A DNA stretch of 64,000 nucleotides from assembly GCF_003390915.1 (NCBI RefSeq), contig NZ_QMEM01000001.1:806001-870000 (forward strand), read 5' to 3'. Position 1 is the first letter of the stretch. Every line of letters begins with the position of its first letter. The position numbers and the translations under genes are program-made. Of this stretch, positions 8,412 to 17,647 are shown one piece after another. Source of the stretch: Lewinella sp. IMCC34183. Its GTDB lineage: Bacteria > Bacteroidota > Bacteroidia > Chitinophagales > Saprospiraceae. The notes beneath the pieces are model-generated. The model had not been told where the DNA came from, made no database searches, and saw only the letters and a program-made list of their open reading frames with translations.

Positions 8412-9884
8412 GCGATCGGGCAGCTTCTGCAATTTTGCCGCGATGGCGTCCCGCTCCCGGGCCGTGAGGTTCCGGTACGGTTGCAGGCTATCGAGGCTAA
8501 AGTAGGTACCGTTCATCGCGCGGATCGGTTCAATGCGGAAGCTGCCGAGGTACACCCGCGGGGAGAGGGTATCGTACTGGCCGGGGCTCAGTGGCTTGAG
8601 GGTCACCGCGGGCTCCTGCCCCCCGAGCGTCGCCTGCAACAGCGTTTCGTTCGGTAGTCCCCAGTGCATGCCGAAGTAGGGTGCGTAAGCATCCGCCGGC
8701 TCCAGGACGAACTTGGTACCAGGCAGCTCCCGCAATTCTCCGACCAGGGTCGTAAGGTTGGTCAGCCGCCGGTCGAAGTACCCATAGCTCCCGGCGATCG
8801 CCGCCAGACGAATACCGAATACCAGTAGCATCCCTAGCGCGGCCACTTTCGCGCGATTGCGCAGCAGCGGAATAAAGTGCAGCACGAAGGGGGTAGCCAA
8901 GATAAGCCCGAAGCCCATCCACTCACTCTCGACGTAGAAAAGCATATCCCGGTCGAAGGCTCCCGGGTAGGTCAGGCATACCAGCAGGTAGTAGCCCGCC
9001 GCCGCGCCGACCGTGGCGGCCAGCTGGCACCAGCGCCGCTCCCGCAAGAGGGCAGCTGCGCCGAGCAGGGCCACGGGCAGCAACAGCCAGTAGTCGTGGA
9101 GCAGGTACTGCTGCATGGTGGTGCTCTGCCCGTTGGTCAGACTTGCGGTAAGGGTGTCCCAGCTTAGATTAGCGACCCCCTTCAGTTTATGCCCGTCGTA
9201 CCAGCTGTCGCGGCTCCAGGCGTAGCGCGCCACACCGCCGCAGCCGATGACCAGCGAAAAACACAGCCAGCGCCGCACCTGCGCGCGCCGCCACGGTTGG
9301 TGGACGCCTTCCAGACCGAGGTATATCCAGAGGTAGGCCAGGGACGGCGCCACCAGCAGGTGGGTATTGGTGGCCAAGACCACTAGTAGGGAAAGCAGCA
9401 GGTACTGCCACCAGGTAACGCCCTGCTTGCGGGTATCCACGTAGGTGTATGCGCCCAGAAAGAGGATGAGGTAAGCTACGGCCTGGTGGATCTCGTTGTT
9501 GGGCCAGTAGTAGCCATCGGACACGATGAGGGTGAGGTAGCATACCAGTAGCGTCGCCAGACCGTACTGCTTCCAGCGTCCCCCGACGACCAACACCACC
9601 GCGGTGTAGAAAAGATAAAAGCTAAGGGAGTACGCCAACAGCACTGCAGGGAGCGGCAGCCCCATCCTGCCCGTCAGCCACGGAAAGGCCTGGGTGACGT
9701 AGGCGCCGTAGCGGTGCTCCGATATGACGGGCCACCCGCCGTCGAGGATCTCGTAGGTAAGAAAGGCCGGGTCCAGGAACAACATCCGCTGCCGGTAGGT
9801 AAGGGCCGCGCCGGTCAGCAGCAGAAGCAGCACGGCCAGCGCCACCCGGTAGGCCATCCGTGCCGCCGCGCCCCCTTCCCCCAT
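8409..9884 (-). CDS. Multispan membrane protein of unknown function
   Basis: 491 residues from ATG 9884, which overlaps the TGA of the upstream lipoprotein (ATGA); a longer in-frame extension upstream lies inside that gene and is unlikely. About ten hydrophobic helices begin at ALAVLLLLLTGAAL. A periplasmic loop after TM1 contains LDPAFLTYEILDGGWPVISEHRYGAYVTQAFPWL, and the C-terminal 130 residues appear soluble. The layout resembles GT-C-type or O-antigen-related polytopic proteins, but I find no DD-type catalytic motif that I trust. It is co-transcribed with a lipoprotein and near a YfhO-like protein, suggesting an envelope role. Confidence 0.75.
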   Translation of the reverse strand: MGEGGAAARMAYRVALAVLLLLLTGAALTYRQRMLFLDPAFLTYEILDGGWPVISEHRYGAYVTQAFPWLTGRMGLPLPAVLLAYSLSFYLFYTAVVLVVGGRWKQYGLATLLVCYLTLIVSDGYYWPNNEIHQAVAYLILFLGAYTYVDTRKQGVTWWQYLLLSLLVVLATNTHLLVAPSLAYLWIYLGLEGVHQPWRRAQVRRWLCFSLVIGCGGVARYAWSRDSWYDGHKLKGVANLSWDTLTASLTNGQSTTMQQYLLHDYWLLLPVALLGAAALLRERRWCQLAATVGAAAGYYLLVCLTYPGAFDRDMLFYVESEWMGFGLILATPFVLHFIPLLRNRAKVAALGMLLVFGIRLAAIAGSYGYFDRRLTNLTTLVGELRELPGTKFVLEPADAYAPYFGMHWGLPNETLLQATLGGQEPAVTLKPLSPGQYDTLSPRVYLGSFRIEPIRAMNGTYFSLDSLQPYRNLTARERDAIAAKLQKLPDR

Positions 9885-10657
9885 CAGTCTCTGCGGATAA
9901 GCACTTCGTGCAGGACGATCCCTTTTTCGGCTTTTTGGTCCCACGCCAGGTCGACACATTCTCCCGTGTTGCCTCCGCAGCAGGTGCGGCACTGGGTATG
10001 GCGGGCGTCGATGTAGCGCTCCACGCGGCCCAGGCCGGGGGCGTATCGCTCGTAGGCCTGCCGCAGGTCGATCAGATTGTCGGTATTGGCCTGGGCGACG
10101 GTGGCCACGCTGTCGAGGGCCAGGCCGGTATCCAGGGTGAGCGAGAGATCGGTAGCGGCGTAGCCGTACTGCCAGCCGTTGTACACGTCGAGGAATTCGG
10201 GGCCCACCGCCAGGTCGCGGGTGTCGTCGAAGGCCCGGTTGCCGTCCCAGGTCACTCCGGTCCGCAGTGGGAGCACGAGCTTGGTAAAGGTCAGGTTGTC
10301 CTCACTGCGCTGTACCGTATTGCCCGCCCGCCTGACGGTGAAGGTCTGCTTGAAGGTCCAGGGGGCGGTATCGTCGGCGCGTTCCCACCGCTCGCCGCGG
10401 TATACGGTGCGCCCGTCGGGGCCGACGAAGGTCTCCACCAGGGTCTCGCGGGCCTCCAGATGGGCAGTATCGTAGCGCGTGCCGTTGAGTACGGGTACCA
10501 GGACCACGCTATCGACGGCGTAGTAGGCGGGGCGGTTAAGCTCCAGCGGGTAATACTCCGCCAGGGTATCCGACGCGGGCGGAGCGAGGGTCTCTTCCGC
10601 GCAGCCGAGCAGGAGAAGGATGAGACAAAAGAACAGGGGCTCGGGGTAATTTTTCAT
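9884..10657 (-). CDS. Lipoprotein of unknown function
   Basis: 257 residues. MKNYPEPLFFCLILLLLGCAEE is a lipoprotein signal peptide with the lipidated Cys at about residue 19. The mature protein is rich in beta-strand patterns (for example YYPLELNRPAYYAVDSVVLV) and ends with a Cys cluster, HTQCRTCCGGNTGEC, which may form disulfides or bind metal. Many Bacteroidota genomes carry similar proteins with no known function. It is likely translationally coupled to the membrane protein downstream (ATGA overlap) and sits 5 bases after the YfhO-like gene. Confidence 0.7.
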   Translation of the reverse strand: MKNYPEPLFFCLILLLLGCAEETLAPPASDTLAEYYPLELNRPAYYAVDSVVLVPVLNGTRYDTAHLEARETLVETFVGPDGRTVYRGERWERADDTAPWTFKQTFTVRRAGNTVQRSEDNLTFTKLVLPLRTGVTWDGNRAFDDTRDLAVGPEFLDVYNGWQYGYAATDLSLTLDTGLALDSVATVAQANTDNLIDLRQAYERYAPGLGRVERYIDARHTQCRTCCGGNTGECVDLAWDQKAEKGIVLHEVLIRRD

Positions 10658-10662
10658 GCGTA

Positions 10663-13116
10663 CTAGCTTCTCACGGGCGTGCGGTACTGGTAAACGATGG
10701 CACCGATCACGCCCACGAGAATTAGAACGCTACAAATCAGCGAGATGGTACGGCCCAGGGAATAACTCCGCGGCGCGAAGGTCATGGTGATGATGTGGTC
10801 CCCGGCCGGCACCCGCAGGGCGCGCAGGGCGTAGTTGGCCCGGAGCAGGTCGGCGGGCTGCCCGTCGATGGTGGCCTCCCAGCCGAGGTCGGGCCCGTAC
10901 CATATTTCGGAAAAGACCACCAGCTGGTCGCTCTTTGAGGAGAAGCGGTACTCGAGGTTGTTGGGCGCGTAGCTGGTCAGCTCCACGCTTCCCTCGCCGG
11001 AGGGTTCCAGGGCGGCGAGCGCGGGTGCAAAGGATTCATCCACGATCGCGGTACTACGCAGGTTCGGCACCGTACCCAGCGCGGCGAATTCGGCGTCCGG
11101 TCCGTCTACGTAGTCGATCTCGTCGACCAGCCAGGCGTTGCCGTAGGCGTCCGGGTTGCGCTGGGCGGTAAGCGCTCCGTTTTCTCCCGGCACCAGGATA
11201 TACTTGGTGTTCAGCATATTAATCACGTCCATATCCCGGGGGGCCAGGTAGCCGTCGATGAGGTCCTGGTAGCGGCGCATCTTGACGGCCGAGTAGCCGC
11301 CGAGGCTCTTATGGAAGTAGCTCGTGAAGGCGTCCTGATCCAGGGGACGCGACAGGTTAAGGACGCGGTAGTTCGGGTCGGGATCCTGCAGGATCTGCTG
11401 GTCGGCGGGCGACGGCTGCACGGCGTTGACGACGGCACGCGCCGGTTTGAAATCGTCGTGGCTCAGGTAGCGGCCGTCGATGCCCGCGAAGTCCGCCACC
11501 CCGAACACACCGACCGCCACGGCGGCCACGGTGAGGCCCAGAGTCCCTTTCCAGAGGAGGTAGAGCGCGCCGTAGGTGAGCCCGACGAAGAGGAAGCTGC
11601 GCATGGCATCGGAGAAGTAGGCGTCGGCGCGGGTAGCCTCCAGCGCCGGGACGAGCTGGCCGACATCGCCCTGCCCCCCGGTGAAGCGGGCGATCTGGGC
11701 CGCGTCCTGGGCGGCGGAGAAGTCCAGGGTAAAGCCCAGCACGATCACCAGCAGCCCCAGGCCGCCCGCGGTCAGGCCGGCCCACCGCAGCTGCCGGCCG
11801 GCGGCTGCGGAATCCTCCTCGTAGAGCGTGTACCACCGCTGGACGCCCAGAATGCCCAGGGCCAGCATGAGAAAGGCTACCACGCTGAGGGCCGAGTTGG
11901 GGGTACGGAAGTTATTGAGCAGCGGCAGGTGATCGAAGAGCAGGCGGTTGATGGCCCCCGCGTTGCTGCCTAGGCTCAGCAGGAAGATCAGCAGCGTACC
12001 GCCGCCCAGCCAGACCCGCGCGCCGGTCCCCGCCGCGAACAGGCCGAAAATGAACAGGGCCCAGGCCACAGCGCCCAGGTAAATCGGCCCCTCCGTAAAC
12101 GGCAGGCTGCCGTGGTACAGGGGGGCGGGGAAGGTCGCCGGCACCTGGAAGCCCGCCCGGCGCATGGCCTGCCCGAAGTCGGTATCGCGGTCGATCTCCT
12201 GTCCGCTACCCCCACCGGCGGCCAGGGGGGCGTAGGTGGCGAGCATGTCCTTGAATCCGTTGCTCCACTGCATGGCGTAGGCGTAGTCGAGGCCGCCCTC
12301 CGGGTCGGCGGTTTCGCCCTGCCCGGGGACGTCGGCCCCGCTCGTCAGTACCGCCCCCCCGCGCATGGACTGCGGCAGGTATTCGCTGGTGGTAAGCAGG
12401 TTACTGGCACCGGCCCCCATAGCCAGGCCGAGGCCCACCAGCAGCACGCCCATGGCCTTACCGAATACCGGTAGCGTGCCCGCCTGCAGGTGACGGATGA
12501 ACTCGGCAACGCCCAGGAAGGGCAACGTCAGGCCAAAGTAATACAGCATCTGCGGGTGGTTGGCCAGAATGGCCAGTCCCATTCCCAGGGCGAAGATGGC
12601 CCCGCCGAGCAGGTAGCGTTCGCGAAACGCCAGGAGAACACCCGCAGCCACCAGGGGCAAGTACATAATGACGCCGAGCTTACTGACGTGCCCCGCGCCG
12701 TACAGCACGATGTTGTTGGTGGCTATCCCGACGGTGACCGCCCCGGCGAGACTCAGCCAGGGGTTGACGCCCAGCAGTACCATCATGAGGTAGAAGGTGA
12801 GCATGCCGCAGAAGACGTAGCCGGCCGGTCCGCCCATAAAGCCGAAGAAGGCGCGGTCGGCCAGCCGCAGCTGGTTGCCGGCGCTTACGCGGGCGATCTG
12901 GTAGGTCGGCATCCCCCCGAACATGGCGTTGGTCCAGTTGGTACGCTCCCCCGTCTGGTCACGGAACTCGTTGAATTCGCGGGAGGCGCCCCGGTACTGT
13001 ACGATGTCGCCCTGCTGCAACCCTTTTCCCTGGAACTGGGGCAAGAACATTACGACGACCGTCACGAAGAATACGAGCAGGGCGATCAGGTGCGGGAGGA
13101 GCGGCTTGAGTTTCAT
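10663..13116 (-). CDS. YfhO-like polytopic membrane protein
   Basis: 817 residues with more than ten transmembrane helices, starting PHLIALLVFFVTVVVMFLPQF. The early loop (GASREFNEFRDQTGERTNWTNAMFGGMPTYQIAR) and the C-terminal periplasmic domain ending GWEATIDGQPADLLRANYALRALRVPAGDHII then FAPRSYSLGRTISLI are typical of YfhO-type proteins. In Gram-positive bacteria YfhO relatives glycosylate lipoteichoic acid; in Bacteroidota the substrate is unknown. It heads a tight set with a lipoprotein (5-base gap) and follows gpsA by 9 bases. Confidence 0.82.
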   Translation of the reverse strand: MKLKPLLPHLIALLVFFVTVVVMFLPQFQGKGLQQGDIVQYRGASREFNEFRDQTGERTNWTNAMFGGMPTYQIARVSAGNQLRLADRAFFGFMGGPAGYVFCGMLTFYLMMVLLGVNPWLSLAGAVTVGIATNNIVLYGAGHVSKLGVIMYLPLVAAGVLLAFRERYLLGGAIFALGMGLAILANHPQMLYYFGLTLPFLGVAEFIRHLQAGTLPVFGKAMGVLLVGLGLAMGAGASNLLTTSEYLPQSMRGGAVLTSGADVPGQGETADPEGGLDYAYAMQWSNGFKDMLATYAPLAAGGGSGQEIDRDTDFGQAMRRAGFQVPATFPAPLYHGSLPFTEGPIYLGAVAWALFIFGLFAAGTGARVWLGGGTLLIFLLSLGSNAGAINRLLFDHLPLLNNFRTPNSALSVVAFLMLALGILGVQRWYTLYEEDSAAAGRQLRWAGLTAGGLGLLVIVLGFTLDFSAAQDAAQIARFTGGQGDVGQLVPALEATRADAYFSDAMRSFLFVGLTYGALYLLWKGTLGLTVAAVAVGVFGVADFAGIDGRYLSHDDFKPARAVVNAVQPSPADQQILQDPDPNYRVLNLSRPLDQDAFTSYFHKSLGGYSAVKMRRYQDLIDGYLAPRDMDVINMLNTKYILVPGENGALTAQRNPDAYGNAWLVDEIDYVDGPDAEFAALGTVPNLRSTAIVDESFAPALAALEPSGEGSVELTSYAPNNLEYRFSSKSDQLVVFSEIWYGPDLGWEATIDGQPADLLRANYALRALRVPAGDHIITMTFAPRSYSLGRTISLICSVLILVGVIGAIVYQYRTPVRS

Positions 13117-13125
13117 GCGGTCGGC

Positions 13126-14166
13126 TTAAAGGAAGTCTACGTCGACGTCGTAGGGGTAGGTTATCAGGTAATTCATGGCCTCGGCCACCGGGTACTGCTC
13201 GAAGACGATCTGGTAGAGCATTTCGGTGATCGGCACGCGCAGGCGCAGGCTGCGGGCCAGGTGGCGGGTAATCATCAGGGTACGCACGCCCTCGGCGAGC
13301 TCCGGACTGGTGGCGGTCACCTCCTCCAGGCTCTCCCCGCATCCGATGCGGTAGCCGAACATATAGTTGCGGCTCTTCTTCGAGGTGGCCGTGGCGATCA
13401 GGTCACCTACGCCGGCGGTACCGAAGAAGGCCCGCTTGTCGCTGCCCAGGGCCTGCCCGAAGTGCACCATCTCCACCAGGCCGCGGGTGATCAGCATGGC
13501 CTGGATATTTTTTCCCAGACCGACGCCCTTAAGGATGCCGGAGCCCAGCGCGATCACGTTCTTGAGTACGCCGGCCAGCTCGGCGCCGAGCAGGTCATGG
13601 GTGCCGAAAACGTGCAGCTGCCGTGACTTCAGCACGACCTTGGCGCGGTTGATGACCTCGTCGAACTTGCTGGCGATCACGGAGGCGGAGGGTTGCCCGT
13701 CCAGCAGCTCCCGCGCCAGGTTGGGACCGGTAAGCGCGCCGACGCGCACGACCACGCTTTCCTGGCGAATTACGTCGGTCATGGTGTGAACGTTCTTGCG
13801 CTCGATGCCGGTCGTGGGGATGTCCCGCTCGTCGATCCCCGTCACGTCCAGTCCCTTGGTACCGTGGATCAGCACGTGGCTCGGACGCAGGTGATCGGTG
13901 ACGCCCCGCATCATGGCCCGGAAGTTGTCCGAGGGCACGATGGGAAGGATGAGCTGACAGCGGTCGGCCACCTCACCGAAATCGTTGACCAGTCGCACGC
14001 GGTCGTGGAGCGGCACGCCGAAGCGAAAGCGCTCGCGGTTCAGGCGCTGTGTCAGTTCCGGATTCCGGCTGTAGACGAGTACGTCGGTGTTGCGGGCCAG
14101 CAGATTGGCCATGGCGGTCCCGAAGGTACCCGCCCCGATGACGCCTACGGGTTCGGCTTTTGCCAT
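13126..14166 (-). CDS. gpsA: NAD(P)H-dependent glycerol-3-phosphate dehydrogenase
   Basis: Reduces dihydroxyacetone phosphate to sn-glycerol-3-phosphate for phospholipid synthesis. 346 residues, normal length. Motifs: GVIGAGTFGTAMANLLARN (NAD(P) fold, residues 8-26), HGTKGLD, LKNVIALGSGILKGVGLGKN with the catalytic Lys region, and AFFGTAGVGDLIATATSKKSRN. Starts at ATG 14166, 30 bases after the S4 protein gene on the same strand. The C-terminus YDVDVDFL lies 9 bases before the YfhO-like gene. Confidence 0.94.
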   Translation of the reverse strand: MAKAEPVGVIGAGTFGTAMANLLARNTDVLVYSRNPELTQRLNRERFRFGVPLHDRVRLVNDFGEVADRCQLILPIVPSDNFRAMMRGVTDHLRPSHVLIHGTKGLDVTGIDERDIPTTGIERKNVHTMTDVIRQESVVVRVGALTGPNLARELLDGQPSASVIASKFDEVINRAKVVLKSRQLHVFGTHDLLGAELAGVLKNVIALGSGILKGVGLGKNIQAMLITRGLVEMVHFGQALGSDKRAFFGTAGVGDLIATATSKKSRNYMFGYRIGCGESLEEVTATSPELAEGVRTLMITRHLARSLRLRVPITEMLYQIVFEQYPVAEAMNYLITYPYDVDVDFL

Positions 14167-14196
14167 AATTGGGGAATAAGGGGGCGAAGGTACGGT

Positions 14197-14607
14197 CTAT
14201 TCGCTATCGTCCCCGTCGTCCCACAGCGGCTGCTCCTTGAAGGTCTCGATCTCACGGCGTTCGCGCTTCGTGGGCCGGCCCTGCCCCTTCTCGCGGAATT
14301 CGCCCTGCGACTTGCCGACGAACCAGTCCTTGTATTTGTTCATTTCGTCCTCCGAGGTATGATTGACGTAGCAGGCTACCGCCAGGGGGGCGCCCACGCG
14401 CTTGTTCAGTAACTTGACGACTTCCAGGTCGAGGTTGAAGCCCTCCTTCTGCACCAGCAGCCGGTCGCCGACGGTCACGTTGCTGCTGGGCTTCACGGGG
14501 TCGCCGTTCAGGCGGACCTTACCTTTCTTGATCACGTCGGCGGACAGCGTCCGGCTCTTGAAGATGCGGACGGCCCACAGCCACTTGTCGATACGTACTT
14601 TATCCAT
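14197..14607 (-). CDS. S4-domain RNA-binding protein, Hsp15 (HslR) type
   Basis: 136 residues. The N-terminal S4 domain is clear: RIDKWLWAVRIFKSRTLSADVIKKGKVRLNG (split here), followed by VKPSSNVTVGDRLLV. The C-terminal tail is basic and then acidic (GRPTKRERREIETFKEQPLWDDGDDSE), as in Hsp15 relatives. Those proteins bind stalled 50S subunits carrying peptidyl-tRNA and help recycle them. Likely cotranscribed with gpsA (30-base gap). The function is transferred from the family. Confidence 0.88.
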   Translation of the reverse strand: MDKVRIDKWLWAVRIFKSRTLSADVIKKGKVRLNGDPVKPSSNVTVGDRLLVQKEGFNLDLEVVKLLNKRVGAPLAVACYVNHTSEDEMNKYKDWFVGKSQGEFREKGQGRPTKRERREIETFKEQPLWDDGDDSE

Positions 14608-14790
14608 AGGGTGTGTTGAGTGGGTTTGGTGGATGGCGGCGGCCGCCTACACGGCCGCGCTCGGTGCCAAGGTGCACAAAATGGCGGGTACGGTCCCCTA
14701 CCCGGTCCCCCCGGCCGAACGGTGAACTTGATCGTGCAAACTCCGGGACGCGCATCCACGTGGTCCCCGGAACGCAGCGGCCACTTCTCC

Positions 14791-15012
14791 CTATTCCAGG
14801 ATCTCGTACTCGATGTCCAGCTTCCGCAGGGCGCGGTAGGCCGAGCTCTGGTTGAAGCTCACCTCCACCTCAACGGGGGAGCCGGCGAGAAGAATATCGG
14901 TGTATTCGGCGGCGAGATTGCCGTCGAGGTCGTCGGCAATGTCTTCGAGGGTACGGGCGATGGCGCGACGGTCGGGACGGATGGCGTCGCAGTGGAGCAG
15001 CTTGATAGTCAT
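14791..15012 (-). CDS. Small conserved-looking protein of unknown function
   Basis: 73 residues from ATG 15012; an alternative upstream start at 15030 adds six residues. The sequence MTIKLLHCDAIRPDRRAIAR, then LEDIADDLDGNLAAEYTDILLAGSPVEVEVSFNQSSAYRALRKLDIEYEILE, looks like a small alpha/beta fold. Codon use matches the neighbours, which argues that it is real. I do not recognise the family. It is 183 bases upstream of the S4 gene and divergent from the MBL-fold gene. Confidence 0.55.
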   Translation of the reverse strand: MTIKLLHCDAIRPDRRAIARTLEDIADDLDGNLAAEYTDILLAGSPVEVEVSFNQSSAYRALRKLDIEYEILE

Positions 15013-15194
15013 ATACGCACAAAGATACAATTATTCTAAAAAACAACAAAATGTTTAGTTTTCCCAGGTGTCGCTTCGCCTCCTTTTTCGGTTCGCCAGC
15101 CAGTTGGTGATCTTCCGACGGGTCCGCACCGCACCTGCGGCCCCGGCCCGGCTTCGCGTCTGCAATGCTTACCTTTTCGGCAAATACCGATTGC

Positions 15195-16094
15195 ATGCAA
15201 CGCCGCCGCTTCCTTACCACGTCTACCGCCCTGGCCCTTGGGGCACCGCTGACATCGTTGCTGGGGCGGTCCGGGCCGCGACCGCTGACCTCGACGCCCA
15301 TCCGGAACAACGTGGGCTTTTACACTAACCGTGGCGGTACGATCGGTTACTTCCGCCCGGACGGCGGCGTGGGGGGCGTGGTGGTCGATTCGCAGTTTCC
15401 GGAACCGGCCGCGGCCCTGCTGGAGGAAGTATACGGCGTCACGAAACGGCTCGACCTGCTCATCAACACCCACCACCACGGGGACCACACCGGGGGCAAT
15501 GGCGTGGTGGCCCCGCTGGCCCGGGAATACGTGATGCACGAGCGGGCGCGGCAGAACCTGGAAACGGCGGAGGCCGCGCGGACCGAGGGGGAGGCCGTAC
15601 CGCTGCCGAAAACCACCTTCGCGAAGGACTGGGAGTTGGTGTTGCCGGAGGGCAACGAGACCGTCACCGCGCGGCATTTCGGTCCCGCCCACACGGGAGG
15701 CGACGCGGTCATCCACTTTGAAAATGCCAACGTGGCCCACGTGGGCGATCTGCTGTTCAACCGCCGGTTCCCCTACGTCGATCCGGCCGCGGGCGGCAGC
15801 CTGACCAACTGGATCGCCGTCATGCGGAAAATACGCCGCCACTACGACCGCGATACGGTCTTCATCTTCGGCCACGCCGCGGAGTCCTACCCGGTGACCG
15901 GGGACCGCGCCGACCTGAAATCCTTCGAAAATTACCTGAAGAGCCTGCGCCGCTACGTAAAAAAGGAAAAGCGGCAGGGCACCTCCCTGGAGGCGCTGAA
16001 GGCAAAGACGGTAACCATCCCCGGAGCCCCGGAATGGCGGTTCGGCGAGCGGCTGCGCGACGTCAATCTGGAGGTGATGTGGGAAGAAATCTGA
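15195..16094 (+). CDS. MBL-fold metallo-hydrolase with twin-arginine-like signal
   Basis: 299 residues from ATG 15195. The start was chosen because it yields MQRRRFLTTSTALALGAPLT, a Tat-like signal peptide. The zinc-binding motif HxHxDH is present as NTHHHGDHTGGNG (H93, H95, D97, H98), followed by HFGPAHTGGDAVIHFE and VAHVGDLLFNRRFPYVD with the third-shell His and Asp, and FIFGHAAESYPV. The exported location and overall order resemble class B beta-lactamase-like or quinoprotein-relay proteins; no antibiotic-hydrolysing function should be assumed. It precedes the uronate operon by 146 bases and may be transcribed separately. Confidence 0.87.
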   Translation: MQRRRFLTTSTALALGAPLTSLLGRSGPRPLTSTPIRNNVGFYTNRGGTIGYFRPDGGVGGVVVDSQFPEPAAALLEEVYGVTKRLDLLINTHHHGDHTGGNGVVAPLAREYVMHERARQNLETAEAARTEGEAVPLPKTTFAKDWELVLPEGNETVTARHFGPAHTGGDAVIHFENANVAHVGDLLFNRRFPYVDPAAGGSLTNWIAVMRKIRRHYDRDTVFIFGHAAESYPVTGDRADLKSFENYLKSLRRYVKKEKRQGTSLEALKAKTVTIPGAPEWRFGERLRDVNLEVMWEEI

Positions 16095-16240
16095 GGGACC
16101 GGACCGCGGACGGGGTAGCCGAATCACACATATAGACCCCAATTTTCCACATTTGTGTGTTTTTGACGCAGAAGAAGGCGGCGGCGGCCAATCGATCAGT
16201 ATTCGATTCCTATATTGGCCGGATAACGTCACCTAACCGC

Positions 16241-17647
16241 ATGCAAAATCCTATTGTCGCCGACGACTTCCTTCTGGAATCAGACGTGGCCCGCGACCTC
16301 TACCATACTTACGCCGCGGGTGCGCCCATCATCGATTACCACTGCCATCTGCCTCCGGCTCAGCTGGCCAACGACCATTCCTTCAAGAACCTGACCGACG
16401 TCTGGCTGCGCGGCGACCACTACAAGTGGCGGGCCATGCGGGCCAACGGCATCCCCGAGGACGGCATCACCGGCTCGGCCTCCGACCGGGAGAAGCACCG
16501 CAACTGGGCCGCCACCCTGCCCTATACCATGCGCAATCCGCTCTACCACTGGTCGCACCTCGAACTCGACCGGTACTTCGGCGTCAGTGACCTCCTGGGG
16601 CCGGACAATGCCGATGCCGTCTACGACCGCTGTACGGAGCAGCTGCAGCAGCCGGACTTCAGCGTCCGCTCCCTCGTGAAGCGTATGAACGTGAAGGTGA
16701 TCTGCACCACCGACGACCCCACCGATGACCTGGCCCACCACCGGGCCATCCGCGAGGACCCCTTCGGCTGTCAGGTACTGCCGGGTTTCCGGCCGGACAA
16801 GGCCATCCTCATCGCTGCGCCGGGCTATACCGACTACCTCGACCGGCTGGGCGAGGTGGCCGATATCGATATCCGGACCTACGACGACCTGGTCGACGCG
16901 CTCCGCAGCCGCATGGAGTACTTCCACGAACTGGGGTGCCGGATCTCCGACCACGGCCTCAACGAGCTGTGCGACACGGAGTATACCGATAAGGAGATCC
17001 GCAGCATCTTCTCCCAGATCCGCTCCGGCATGGCCGTCGGCAGTATCGAGGCCGAGCAGTTCCAGACGGCCCTGCTGGTCGAGCTCTGCAAGGAGTACCA
17101 CCGCCTGGGTTGGACGCAGCAGTTCCACCTCGGTGCCCTGCGCAACAACAACGACCGCATCCTGCGCAAGCTCGGCGCGGACGCCGGCGTGGACAGCATC
17201 GGCGACTTCCTGCAGGCCCGCGGCCTGGCCCGCCTGCTCAATACCCTCGACAGCAGCGACCAGCTCACCAAGACCATCGTTTACAACCTGAACCCGGCCG
17301 ACAACGAGGTCATCGCCACCATGATGGGCAACTTCCAGGACGGCAGCGTCGCCGGCAAAATGCAGTACGGCTCCGCCTGGTGGTTCCTGGACCAGCTCGA
17401 CGGCATGGAAAAACAAATCAACGCCCTGTCCAACATGGGCCTGCTCAGCCGCTTCGTCGGTATGCTCACGGACAGCCGCTCCTTCCTTTCCTTCCCCCGC
17501 CACGAATACTTCCGCCGGTTGCTCTGCAATATGTTCGGACAGGACATCGAGCGCGGACTGCTGCCGGACGACCGCAAGTTCATCGGCGGCCTGATCGAGA
17601 ACATCTGTTACACCAACGCTAAAAACTATTTCAATTTCCCCGCATGA
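16241..17647 (+). CDS. uxaC: Glucuronate (uronate) isomerase
   Basis: Interconverts D-glucuronate with D-fructuronate, and D-galacturonate with D-tagaturonate, the first step of hexuronate breakdown. 468 residues from ATG 16241, which is the start matching the family N-terminus (FLLESDVARDLYHTYAAGAPIIDYHCHLPP). H34 and H36 in DYHCH are the metal or active-site His pair of this amidohydrolase-like family. Further family marks include TDDPTDDLAHH and QFHLGALRNNN and the ending FIGGLIENICYTNAKNYF. Its stop overlaps the kdgK start (ATGA at 17644), so translation is coupled. Confidence 0.96.
   Translation: MQNPIVADDFLLESDVARDLYHTYAAGAPIIDYHCHLPPAQLANDHSFKNLTDVWLRGDHYKWRAMRANGIPEDGITGSASDREKHRNWAATLPYTMRNPLYHWSHLELDRYFGVSDLLGPDNADAVYDRCTEQLQQPDFSVRSLVKRMNVKVICTTDDPTDDLAHHRAIREDPFGCQVLPGFRPDKAILIAAPGYTDYLDRLGEVADIDIRTYDDLVDALRSRMEYFHELGCRISDHGLNELCDTEYTDKEIRSIFSQIRSGMAVGSIEAEQFQTALLVELCKEYHRLGWTQQFHLGALRNNNDRILRKLGADAGVDSIGDFLQARGLARLLNTLDSSDQLTKTIVYNLNPADNEVIATMMGNFQDGSVAGKMQYGSAWWFLDQLDGMEKQINALSNMGLLSRFVGMLTDSRSFLSFPRHEYFRRLLCNMFGQDIERGLLPDDRKFIGGLIENICYTNAKNYFNFPA

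Noticed and set aside
15036-16232. A 398-codon minus-strand frame opposite the MBL-fold gene
   Set aside because: The plus strand encodes a complete signal peptide and HxHxDH enzyme; the minus frame is a shadow.
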